DNA of 35,483 nucleotides, taken from JBBRCX01 sp038204465 (GTDB lineage: Bacteria > Planctomycetota > Phycisphaerae > Tepidisphaerales > Tepidisphaeraceae). The stretch lies in NCBI GenBank assembly GCA_038204465.1, contig JBBRCX010000048.1, forward strand, positions 1-35,483, read 5' to 3'. This document shows, one piece after another, positions 1 to 7,472 of the stretch. The position numbers and the translations under genes are program-made. A model generated the notes under the pieces. That model saw only the letters and a program-made list of their open reading frames with translations. It was not told where the DNA came from and ran no database searches. Each line of letters starts with the position of its first letter. Position 1 is the first letter of the stretch.

Positions 1-452
1 ATCCTCGCCACGCTCGTGCTTCAAGGGCTCACCCTGCCATGGGTAATCCAGGCGCTGGGATTGAAGGGGGATTCGGGCAATCAGCGCGAGGAGACGATCG
101 CGCGATTGCAGGCGGCCCACGCCGCCCTGGCGCGCCTGGAAGTCCTGGGCGTCACCAACGAAGAAGCCGCCGACATGATCGTCCGCGTGAAGGTCCCTTA
201 TCAGGAGCGAGTTCAGTTTCTGTCGCCTCGAACGCGCGGGGGCGTCGAAGGGGTGGATGTTGATTCGGTACCGCGTGCCGGACGCAGGAACAGGTGCAAC
301 GCTACGCCCTTACCGCGGAGCGGGAAATGCTCATCCGCCTCCGCGATGATGGCGTCATCGGCGACGAAGTCCTCCGGCGCATCCAGCAAGAGCTCGACCA
401 CGAGGAGGCGCGTCTCACAGAAGACGGCGACGAACCGCTTCCCGGCGTCTGA
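1..452 (+). CDS. Na+/H+ antiporter (CPA1/NhaP type), C-terminal part, frameshifted
   Basis: This is the 3' end of a gene that begins before the window. The first codons read ILATLVLQGLTLPWVIQALG, the last membrane segment typical of bacterial CPA1 Na+/H+ antiporters, followed by a cytoplasmic tail. Frame 1 follows the tail to about position 280. The family's usual ending (AEREMLIRLRDDG, then EVLRRIQQELDHEEARL) then appears in frame 3 and stops at TGA 450-452. Frame 3 has its own stop at 261-263, so the switch must lie between about 264 and 290, consistent with one missing base. Without the shift, frame 1 runs to 465 with an implausible Ser/Arg-rich tail. It may be a real tail mutation or a sequencing error. 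The family exchanges cytoplasmic Na+ for H+ at the inner membrane. The family call is firm; functionality is unknown. Confidence 0.8.
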
Positions 453-519
453 GATTTCGCGCTGATAAGCCTTTCGTTGTTCTCCCCATGTGCAAGTGGA
501 CCGGAATTGGGGTAGTGGG

Positions 520-602
520 TCAGGTTGAAATTGTCGCCCGGTTTGCGGTCCCGCACTCAGGGCATCGCTCGGGTGACGCGCGCAGGTGTAGCCGCAGTGA
601 GG
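520..602 (-). pseudogene. Remnant of a planctomycete CPECG zinc-ribbon gene (3' end only)
   Basis: Read on the minus strand, this stretch gives HCGY, then after a one-base loss near 586-588 LRASPERCPECGTA and a stop at 520-522. Restoring one base gives CGYDLRASPERCPECGT, the hallmark C-terminal zinc ribbon of many planctomycete membrane proteins; compare the intact copy in the gene at 17232-17606. An in-frame stop (603-605) lies directly upstream, and no membrane segment precedes it. I therefore read it as a decayed gene end. It also argues that the plus-strand cupin gene does not start as far upstream as 525. Confidence 0.55.
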
Positions 603-632
603 TCATTGTTTTGCATTCGGCTGCGACGTAAT

Positions 633-1448
633 TTGACCGGCATCGACAGCACCTCCGACCATATCGTCGCCACGACCTGGGAACAGTTCCGCCGCAACTG
701 GGCGGGTCCTCGCAATTTCATGCTCGGTGGCGAGTGTGCGCCGTTCACGTTCGACATGCCGCCGATCGATCAGGTGATTGCCGAGCTCAGTGCCGATGAC
801 GAAGCGCAGATTGGCCCTGGCCATGTGGGCAGGAGGTTGACAATCGACGACTACCGGGCCGAGTTTCGCGCAATGCCGATTGAGGAGGCGATGGAGCAGC
901 CCTTTACGCTGGCGCACTATCATCTGTCCAGGTTCGATGCTCCCGGCAGATTTCTCCACGGTTTCGGCGATGGCGTGTTGCACCGGTGGAAGCAGGCGTT
1001 TGCCGCCGCCGGCTTCACCTTCGAGCGCTGCTACCCGATCATCTTCATCAGCGGCCGGCATTGCGCAACCAATTATCACATGGATTTCTCCCATGTGCTG
1101 GCGTGGCAGGTTTACGGAACCAAGCAATTCTGCGGCCTCAAGGATCCCGATCGCTGGGTGCTGCGCGACGTGCGCCTGAATTATAAACCTGGCGAGTTGG
1201 CCAAACCCGACGGCCTGTCCGACGCGGACGCGCTGTGTTACACGATGCGCCCGGGAGCTGCGCTGTGGAACGTCCTGCTCACGCCCCACTGGGTCAACGC
1301 CGGCGACGAGGAGATTGCGATGAGCGTCAACATCTCGCACGGCGGCGTTCGCCTGCGCGGCACGTTGTCCCCTAACGAGCAGGAACTTGAAACCTATCGC
1401 GCCCAGCAGCCCGACAAGGCGCCGACGAAGGTATCGGGCGCGTACTGA
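633..1448 (+). CDS. Cupin/JmjC-like non-heme iron protein
   Basis: A protein of about 271 residues with a cupin-like fold signature. With the start at 633, His149-Met-Asp151 (in NYHMDFSH) and His219 (in TPHWVNAG) make a likely HxD...H facial triad for Fe(II), as in JmjC and other cupin-type oxygenases. The strand after the HxD (WQVYGTKQFCGL) resembles the JmjC segment following its HxD. Substrate is unknown. The frame is open from a TTG at 525, but 525-602 lies opposite a zinc-ribbon remnant, so TTG 633 or ATG 720 are better starts; neither has a clear Shine-Dalgarno sequence. It stands alone, with the preceding antiporter on the same strand and a minus-strand gene following. The fold is fairly likely; enzymatic activity is inferred. 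Confidence 0.7.
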   Translation: MTGIDSTSDHIVATTWEQFRRNWAGPRNFMLGGECAPFTFDMPPIDQVIAELSADDEAQIGPGHVGRRLTIDDYRAEFRAMPIEEAMEQPFTLAHYHLSRFDAPGRFLHGFGDGVLHRWKQAFAAAGFTFERCYPIIFISGRHCATNYHMDFSHVLAWQVYGTKQFCGLKDPDRWVLRDVRLNYKPGELAKPDGLSDADALCYTMRPGAALWNVLLTPHWVNAGDEEIAMSVNISHGGVRLRGTLSPNEQELETYRAQQPDKAPTKVSGAY

Positions 1449-1654
1449 TCTCTCGCATCGATCGGCGCGGGACTTGATGAAATTCGGACGACGTTGTTAG
1501 CGAGCATATACAGCGATTTTGCCGTCTGGTGCTCGGGGACGAGCTGCCTGAGCCGTGGCTTCGTCCGACAGATTGGTAACGATGCACTGAGTCGCTGCCG
1601 TCATAGCGACACTGTGTGTCAGGCCCGTGAAGGCGGCGGGACTAACTGACCATC

Positions 1655-1765
1655 TTACTTGCCGACAAATAATCCTGTCTTTTTGCCAAGCAGGCGTACG
1701 ACGAAGTACACCGTCACGGTCATCAACAGCATCTCCCCGCTGAAGAACAGCCAAGGCATCGTCAT
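1655..1765 (-). CDS. Small single-pass membrane protein (36 aa)
   Basis: A short ORF starting MTMPWLFFSGEMLLMT and ending LLGKKTGLFVGK. It has one hydrophobic segment (roughly residues 4-25) followed by a basic tail, the usual layout of small bacterial inner-membrane proteins. On the minus strand AGAGG lies about 4 bases before the ATG at 1763-1765, a plausible ribosome binding site. It sits alone between two plus-strand genes in an otherwise gene-free stretch. I do not recognise the family. Composition, RBS and lack of any overlapping gene favour a real gene, but at this length chance cannot be excluded. Confidence 0.5.
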   Translation of the reverse strand: MTMPWLFFSGEMLLMTVTVYFVVRLLGKKTGLFVGK

Positions 1766-2223
1766 ATGAACCTCTTCGGTGGCATATCGTACCGCGCGCT
1801 GACCAGGAATCGAGCGGTATTCTCACCGAGGACAACGTTCCGAATTTTCGAATTGACCTAGCGGAATTGGCTGCTTTGGAATCACCGGAAGGCATCTCAA
1901 GGGGCCGGAATTGTCTTCAGTTGTGGGCTCGCGCGCGAGATAATAACATTCAATTTCCTGCCCGCCCCTGCCTCGCGGGAAAGCCGCCGCGGGCGCTCTT
2001 TGAAACCCACTCGATTCGCCCGATCTCGGCTGCTTTCATTCATCCCTCTTCGGCCGACGAGACAGCGAGTGCGAAAGGAGGCTCACTTTCATGGCGTCAA
2101 CTTGAAGCTCCCTACAACGCTCCGCCCGCTCCCGCCTCGCGGAATCTACCGGGACCGCTACCGCATTGTACGCGCACTTGCTGCGCCTTCGCATTGGCTG
2201 CAGCGGTCCCACCAGGAGTGCAT
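1766..2223. other. Gene-free stretch upstream of the membrane protein at 2224
   Basis: No convincing gene is visible. The frame of the following gene stays open back to 1867, but that upstream part lacks protein-like character and the real start is marked by a ribosome binding site at 2214-2218. A GATAAT hexamer at 1939-1944 could be a -10 box but has no good -35 partner. Confidence 0.5.
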
Positions 2224-3474
2224 ATGTACACCTTGAGCTATTCACCCAGGAAACTGTCGCTCCGATCTCTCCTCGCTCAGTTCTTCGTTCACCACAACCC
2301 GTTCTACCTTCTCAGCGCCCTGTGCATGATCGCCGGATGTTACGTGCTGAACCTCGCCCTTGAGCTGCACGCGGGTGAGGTGCGACGGCTCCTGATCCTC
2401 ATCGCCACGCTCCAGTTCTATGAGCTTCTGCTGCTGGCGCTGGGTCTGTATCTCATCCACGCCCGCGGCATGTTCCGCGACGGCCGGACGCTGCTCCTGC
2501 TGGAGGTGGTGTTCCTCGCCGATCTCATGTTCCTGAACGCCGAGGCCGCGACCTGTACTCTCCAGGCGGGACTGGCAATCAACGCCGTCCTCTTCGCGCT
2601 CGCTTTGGGAAAAGTTCTCGCGGTGATGTGGGTGTTGAGCCAACGATTTCCCGTAGGCTTGTATTCCGTCGCCGCCATCCAGTTGGGCGCTCTGTTCGCG
2701 GTTCCGTGTCTGTTGAAGTTTCTCGAGCACGACGGCTTCGTCTCGTCGCGGCAGTTCTACGCGATCTGGTGGGTCGTTGGGTTGCTGCCGGTGCTGTTTG
2801 AAGTGCAGCGCAGACTCTGCCCGGAGTTGCACGAACGTGAATTAAGCCTGGCGATGCCGGGCCTCGGCCGACTGTACGCCATACTGCCCTTTGCATCGCT
2901 GCTCGCCCACATGGGCATGATGCACTGGGTCTACCGAACCCCGCTCTGTGGCGCCGACCTTTCACCCCTGGCGATCGGTCTTGCAATCAGCATCGCGTCG
3001 AAGGCGCCAACGGTGAGGCTGCCGCTCTCGAACCTTCGGCTGTTGCGCGTCGCGCTGCCGCTCACAAGCCTCTTGTTGGCGTCATCGTATCCGCGGGATC
3101 TACAGTTCAATCCCTTTGCCTCCAATGCGAACTATGTCATCACGCCGGTCGCGTGCGCGGCCATCGGCGCATACCTGGCATACGTCTATCTCTTCTTCCT
3201 GCGGCACGCTTCGTACTGGATCGCAGCGGGGGCGGTTGCGGCGGCGATGATCTTGTTTGGGCCGACGCCCTCGCAGATTGCGATCCAGATTGACTCCGCA
3301 TGGTCGCGAGCCCACGAAGTGTTAGCGCAGCTGCTTCCGAGGACCGCGGTACAATGGGGCGTTACCGCGGTCATCTGCGCGTTCGCTTTCCTCGGACTTG
3401 GCGCTGCGCTGAGCCTGTCAAAAGCAAAGCCGCAACCCGCGGCAGCGGCGAGACTCGCGGATGAAGAGGGATGA
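2224..3474 (+). CDS. Multi-pass membrane protein of unknown function
   Basis: A protein of 416 residues. The start is ATG 2224, preceded by AGGAG at 2214-2218 with good spacing; the longer frame back to 1867 is rejected. Hydrophobic segments run almost the whole length, about ten likely membrane helices. The first begins near residue 26 (FYLLSALCMIAGCYVLNLAL) and the last ends near residue 400, followed by a charged, Ala-rich cytoplasmic tail. No catalytic motif or transporter signature is recognisable. It converges with the minus-strand SPOR-like gene, with a strong hairpin between them. Not recognised; I call only the topology. Confidence 0.8.
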   Translation: MYTLSYSPRKLSLRSLLAQFFVHHNPFYLLSALCMIAGCYVLNLALELHAGEVRRLLILIATLQFYELLLLALGLYLIHARGMFRDGRTLLLLEVVFLADLMFLNAEAATCTLQAGLAINAVLFALALGKVLAVMWVLSQRFPVGLYSVAAIQLGALFAVPCLLKFLEHDGFVSSRQFYAIWWVVGLLPVLFEVQRRLCPELHERELSLAMPGLGRLYAILPFASLLAHMGMMHWVYRTPLCGADLSPLAIGLAISIASKAPTVRLPLSNLRLLRVALPLTSLLLASSYPRDLQFNPFASNANYVITPVACAAIGAYLAYVYLFFLRHASYWIAAGAVAAAMILFGPTPSQIAIQIDSAWSRAHEVLAQLLPRTAVQWGVTAVICAFAFLGLGAALSLSKAKPQPAAAARLADEEG

Positions 3475-3488
3475 ATAAAGCGGCGAAT

Positions 3489-3513
3489 GGGCCGGCGTGC
3501 TGTGCGCCGGCCC
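3489..3513. terminator. Bidirectional hairpin terminator
   Basis: GGGCCGGCG (3489-3497) and CGCCGGCCC (3505-3513) form a perfect 9-bp stem with a 7-base loop. It lies 14 bp after the plus-strand stop and 26 bp after the minus-strand stop. T-rich sequence (ATTTGTTTCT) follows on the plus side and CTTTATT on the minus side, so it may serve both convergent genes. Confidence 0.7.
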
Positions 3514-3539
3514 GTGATTTGTTTCTCAGAAGCGCGAAC

Positions 3540-4433
3540 TTACTTCCACTTGATCGCGGTGGGCTCGAACTTGTTGAAGCGCGTGCCGGCGGCGAACTTG
3601 TCGCCCACTGTTCGGATGGCCGCGACGTACTCGTCGTATTGCGGATTGCGCAGGACGCTACGGAAGCCAGTCGTGCCGATCACGTGCGCCCATTCCTTGT
3701 GCCACTGCGGCCCGGGCGCCGGCTCGACGGTGCAGGGAATGCTGCTCCTGGTCAGCATCTCGGCGGCCTTCTCCGCGACCTTGCGATCGGGGTAGGCCTG
3801 CACGATCACGTAGTTCATCCCGATGATGCGCTGGTTTGTGCCTTCAACGGCGGCGGGCTCGGGCGGCGTCTGCGTGACAGGCTTCACCGCGTCATTGCCC
3901 GCCGGGGTCGCAGGAACTTCTACGCTGGGAGCAGCAGGGCGGGACGAACGGCCTACCTCCAGCGCGCCGGGCGTAACCCGGCCGGTCCTGATCTGGCTGC
4001 TCGTCGGGCCGGCATAGCTCGCCTGCGGCCCGCGGCCCAGGTGCCGGCCTGTGATGTACGCCAGCGCGATGACCACGAAAACCGCGAAGCCCGCGACGAT
4101 CGCCGTCGTGTAACGCAGCTTGAGGGTGAGTTCGTGAAGGTCGCGGTCCAGCGCAAACTCGAACGGCATGCGGCCGCCGCCCAACTTGCGCTGCGGGCGA
4201 GCCTCCTGGCGAATTTCCGCCTCCGCTGCCTTCGGCGGCTCGGACGCCGACGCCGGCCGCACCGACGATTCCGGCACAAATTCAGCCGGCGCAGCGGAAG
4301 GCAACCCCGTTCCGCGGGCCCGCCCCTTGAACCACCACTTCGGAGTGCGCAGCAGCCCTGCTGCTGAACGCTCGGTCCGTTTGCCGGAGTGGATTACCTC
4401 GAAAAGCGCGGCGGAATGTTTGCCCTTGGCCAT
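3540..4433 (-). CDS. Single-pass membrane protein with SPOR-like C-terminal domain
   Basis: About 297 residues. The start is the ATG giving MAKGKHSAALFEVIHSGK; an AGAGG/AAGG purine run precedes it, and the frame upstream is not protein-like. The layout is a cytoplasmic basic segment (1-105), one membrane helix near 107-130 (IVAGFAVFVVIALAYITG), a Pro/Thr/Ala-rich periplasmic linker, and a compact domain at roughly 210-297. That domain opens NYVIVQAYPDRKVAEKAAEML, reminiscent of SPOR domains, which bind denuded peptidoglycan at division sites. The SPOR assignment is inferred from this pattern. It diverges from the alpha/beta-hydrolase gene and converges on the gene at 2224-3474. Confidence 0.75.
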   Translation of the reverse strand: MAKGKHSAALFEVIHSGKRTERSAAGLLRTPKWWFKGRARGTGLPSAAPAEFVPESSVRPASASEPPKAAEAEIRQEARPQRKLGGGRMPFEFALDRDLHELTLKLRYTTAIVAGFAVFVVIALAYITGRHLGRGPQASYAGPTSSQIRTGRVTPGALEVGRSSRPAAPSVEVPATPAGNDAVKPVTQTPPEPAAVEGTNQRIIGMNYVIVQAYPDRKVAEKAAEMLTRSSIPCTVEPAPGPQWHKEWAHVIGTTGFRSVLRNPQYDEYVAAIRTVGDKFAAGTRFNKFEPTAIKWK

Positions 4434-4693
4434 CCTTGACCTCTGGTTAATGCGGCGGCAGGTCGCGCCGCCCGAATCTCCCGCAAAACGGTTCTTCGAA
4501 CCGGCTCGCCCCGAAATGCATGCAATGGCTGATAATCCGGCCGCGCCTTGCCCGTGGCGCGGCTGATCTTCCAACTCATAAACCTACGTTTCCTCTACGC
4601 CACGGTCAAGCGATTGTGCGAAGCGCTCATTTATATCGTACTTATGAACCGTCGGCGCACGACGCGGCACGACCATGCGTAGCAGGAGCGAGG

Positions 4694-5743
4694 ATGCAGC
4701 GGCCCGTAATGGACCCGACCTACCTGGAGTCGCCGGTGATGCGGCGGCGCCGCAGATCGCTCTCCCTGGCGTGGGTCGTCCCCCTGGTGAAATCAGCCTT
4801 TGAGCTGCTGTTCAGCAGTCCGCTGCGGCTGGCGCGACGACGTCGAGGAGACTATCGCGAGCCGCCGTTTCTGACCCGACTCATCCGCGGCGCGATCTAC
4901 CGACTGGTGTTCGTGCCGACGGTGCTGGCAATGGTTGCCGCCGCAATCGTATTCGCCGCCACGCATCCCTCCATGCCGCCGATGGACAGCGACCCCCGCG
5001 CACACGGCGTCTACTACGATCCGGTAAGCTTTGTCTCCACCGACGGCACCAGGCTGCAAGGCTGGCTCGTCCCGGTCATCGACGCGCGCAAGGTCCTGGA
5101 GAAAAAGGAAGATCTGCTCCACGGCAAGCACCCGGCCGTCCTGCTGGTGCATGACTTCGGCCAGTCGCCTCAGCAGATGCTGCCGCTGCTCGCGCCGCTT
5201 CACGATGATGGCTTTGTCGTGCTGGCGGTCGGGCTGCGCGGCATCGGCCTGGGGCGGGCGGCGGGGCAGACCTTCGGCTTGAATGAATCGAACGACGTGC
5301 TGGCGTCGGTCGACGTGCTGCGCCGCCGGCCCTTCGTCGACCCTGAGCGAATCTTCATCGTCGGAATCGGCACGGGCGGCAACGCGGCGCTGCTGGCCGC
5401 CAGTCACGACCCGCGCATCGCCGGCCTCGCGACGCTCGATGCCCGCGGACCGGACGACGTGCTCTTTCGCCTTCGCCCAACCACCACCGAGCTGCGATGG
5501 CTCGGGCCATTCTGCAAGTGGACCTTCGAGCTGGCTTACCGTGTAGATATCGACGAGCTCGAGCTGAATCGTTTCAGGTCCGTGCTCGGCACCCGGCCCG
5601 TGATCGCTCTCTCAGGCGCAGTGGACCCCGCCGGCACCCTCTCCGATCCCGCCCTGCAACGCGTCCGCACTTTTCTCCGCACCCATTCAGCCAGCGCGCA
5701 CCAGCCGCTTCCTGCTCGTCTCCTGCACACCCGCGCGAACTAA
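4694..5743 (+). CDS. Membrane-anchored alpha/beta-hydrolase-fold protein lacking the nucleophile serine
   Basis: About 349 residues from ATG 4694, which has AGGAG at 4683-4687. An N-terminal basic region and a membrane helix (FVPTVLAMVAAAIVFAATHP, near residue 75-95) are followed by a hydrolase-fold domain with typical landmarks: the STDGTRLQGWLVP strand pair, the PAVLLVHDFGQS strand and oxyanion-hole region, and DPERIFIVGIGTGGNAALLA at the nucleophile elbow. The elbow is normally GxSxG; here it is GIGTG, so the nucleophile serine is a glycine. The protein may be catalytically dead, or use another residue. Fold confident, function unknown. The open frame back to 4520 lacks conserved character. 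Confidence 0.8.
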   Translation: MQRPVMDPTYLESPVMRRRRRSLSLAWVVPLVKSAFELLFSSPLRLARRRRGDYREPPFLTRLIRGAIYRLVFVPTVLAMVAAAIVFAATHPSMPPMDSDPRAHGVYYDPVSFVSTDGTRLQGWLVPVIDARKVLEKKEDLLHGKHPAVLLVHDFGQSPQQMLPLLAPLHDDGFVVLAVGLRGIGLGRAAGQTFGLNESNDVLASVDVLRRRPFVDPERIFIVGIGTGGNAALLAASHDPRIAGLATLDARGPDDVLFRLRPTTTELRWLGPFCKWTFELAYRVDIDELELNRFRSVLGTRPVIALSGAVDPAGTLSDPALQRVRTFLRTHSASAHQPLPARLLHTRAN

Positions 5744-5858
5744 AAGAAGCAGTAACCGCAGAACCTCTTGGACCCCGAAGAAGAGGATGAATTCTTAGCT
5801 GAGATGCGCACCGATTCATACGCAGGCAGACTGGGAGCCCCATCTGTGTTTTTTGCGA

Positions 5859-7472
5859 CTACCCAAAGTCCACATCGGCGACGCGGTGTTTGGCGAGGCC
5901 GCCCAGGTACACTTCCGCCAGCGGTTGGCGGCCTTCCCAGGTGTGCCAGAGGATCACGCGCTGGCGGTCCGCCGACACGGCGGCGACCAGGTCGGCGGAG
6001 CCGCTGACGACCCGCAGCCCGCGATGAGCGCTCGCGTATTGCGTCACGAGTCCGTCATCGACGCCGACGCACTGGACTGGGCCGTCCTCGGACGCCAGCA
6101 GCAGCCGGACACCTCCCAGCCAGGGCAGCGCGCCGGCCGCGGTGACGCGCCCGCTGCGGCGTTCTTCGCACAGCGTCTCATGCGTCACGCGGTCCTTCGC
6201 GCACACCGTGCCGTCTTCATGCACCACCAGGATCCGGCGATCGTCCGGCACGATCGCGGCCACCTCGCTGTCTGTATCAGACTTCAGCTCCGCGACATCC
6301 TCCAGCTCATCCAACAGCAGAAGCCGATTGCCGACGCTGAAGATCAGCCAGCCGTCGCCCAATGGCTGCAGGTTCCGTGGCCCCGCCACGCGGTTGCTCA
6401 GCGATCCACTGCCGACGTTTGCTGATGCGGCCGAAGGTCTGGGCACCTGCAGCCGGTCCAGGCGGATCGCAGAGATTGGACCTTCTGTATTCATCCGCGA
6501 CCAGCAGACGATTCCCGCGTCCCCGTGACAGGCGCAGAATGCATCGCGCTGGCTCCAGTAAATCACCCGGCTGAAACCAAGCGACGATTCGATGCCGGGA
6601 TCGGGGTACGCCTGCGCCTCACTGGGCCGGTCCGGTCGAACCAGGAAGAACCCGGAACGGGCGCCCACGAGCAGCACGCGCTCGTCCTGCACCATCGCCG
6701 CCTGTACGCTTCGCAGCGGCCCAAGCGTCGGCGGCAGGGGGGTGAGTTCCGTCTTTGGCGGAGTGCTGCGCCCGTCAACCTTCACCAGGTAAGGGCCGGC
6801 GACGGCCCACAAATCCTTCGCGTCTTCCTGTTTGGCCGAGGCGAGCAGCACCGTCTGCAGCACCGAGCCACGGTCGGCGGGACTGATCTGCTCGAGCACG
6901 TCTCCCGCGGAAAGATCCGGCGCCGCCTGCCGCAGGGTTTGGAACCGCTTCAACAGTTCCGATGCCCGCTGGAAATGCTCGACCTGCCCCGCGACGCGCT
7001 GCTCCGCCATCGCCTGCTGCATGGCCCGCAGCCGTTGCTGCTGAAAGCCGCGGCTCTCCAGTTGCAGCTCGAACGGCGGCAGAAGCTCCACGCCGCATGA
7101 GAACGCAACGGGCGTCGCGGCGCGGCGCAGCGCTTCAATCAACCGTTGCTTTTGCTCCTCGCCGAGCCATTCGCCTGCATCGCGCGTGTCGGCCATCGTC
7201 GCCGCTTCGGTGCGAAGAGCGGCCTTGAAGTGTTCGGCGAGTTCGGTATCGGAAACCGATGCTCTTCCGTGCAGCAGCACCTCCTCGAGCATCCGCTTTT
7301 CAGTCGCATCAGGAATGGCGCGAATGCTGCAGGTGAAGTCGCAGCGCAGGTCGAAACCGTCGCGAGCGAGCAGATCCGCGAAGGTCCAATGCACCCGCAC
7401 CGGCGACGGGTTGATGATCACCTGCCGGTTCTCGAGCGTTGCGATCTGGTTGGCTTGCGGCATTGGCGTCAC
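5859..7472 (-). CDS. SPFH-like N-terminal domain and beta-propeller-like protein, coupled to cax
   Basis: 537 residues from a GTG start at 7470-7472; the next ATG is three codons in. The GTGA overlaps the stop of the upstream cax gene, so translation is probably coupled. Residues about 10-110 resemble an SPFH/prohibitin-like segment (VRVHWTFADLLARDGFDLRC, then the KAALRTEA helix). A helical region with heptad-like character follows (about 140-210). The remainder (about 225-537) is a string of beta-rich repeats such as GDGWLIFSVGNRLLLLDE and DRQRVILWHTWEG, consistent with a WD/PQQ-like propeller. There is no signal peptide. The domain calls are by eye and the role is unknown; the operon suggests a link to calcium transport or membrane stress. 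Confidence 0.75.
   Translation of the reverse strand: MTPMPQANQIATLENRQVIINPSPVRVHWTFADLLARDGFDLRCDFTCSIRAIPDATEKRMLEEVLLHGRASVSDTELAEHFKAALRTEAATMADTRDAGEWLGEEQKQRLIEALRRAATPVAFSCGVELLPPFELQLESRGFQQQRLRAMQQAMAEQRVAGQVEHFQRASELLKRFQTLRQAAPDLSAGDVLEQISPADRGSVLQTVLLASAKQEDAKDLWAVAGPYLVKVDGRSTPPKTELTPLPPTLGPLRSVQAAMVQDERVLLVGARSGFFLVRPDRPSEAQAYPDPGIESSLGFSRVIYWSQRDAFCACHGDAGIVCWSRMNTEGPISAIRLDRLQVPRPSAASANVGSGSLSNRVAGPRNLQPLGDGWLIFSVGNRLLLLDELEDVAELKSDTDSEVAAIVPDDRRILVVHEDGTVCAKDRVTHETLCEERRSGRVTAAGALPWLGGVRLLLASEDGPVQCVGVDDGLVTQYASAHRGLRVVSGSADLVAAVSADRQRVILWHTWEGRQPLAEVYLGGLAKHRVADVDFG

Noticed and set aside
525..632. N-terminal extension of the cupin-like gene
   Set aside because: It is opposite a recognisable zinc-ribbon remnant and is rich in Arg/Ser without fold character.
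1497..1895. 132-codon minus-strand ORF
   Set aside because: Not protein-like; the small membrane protein at 1655-1765 lies in the same strand in another frame and has a better start site.
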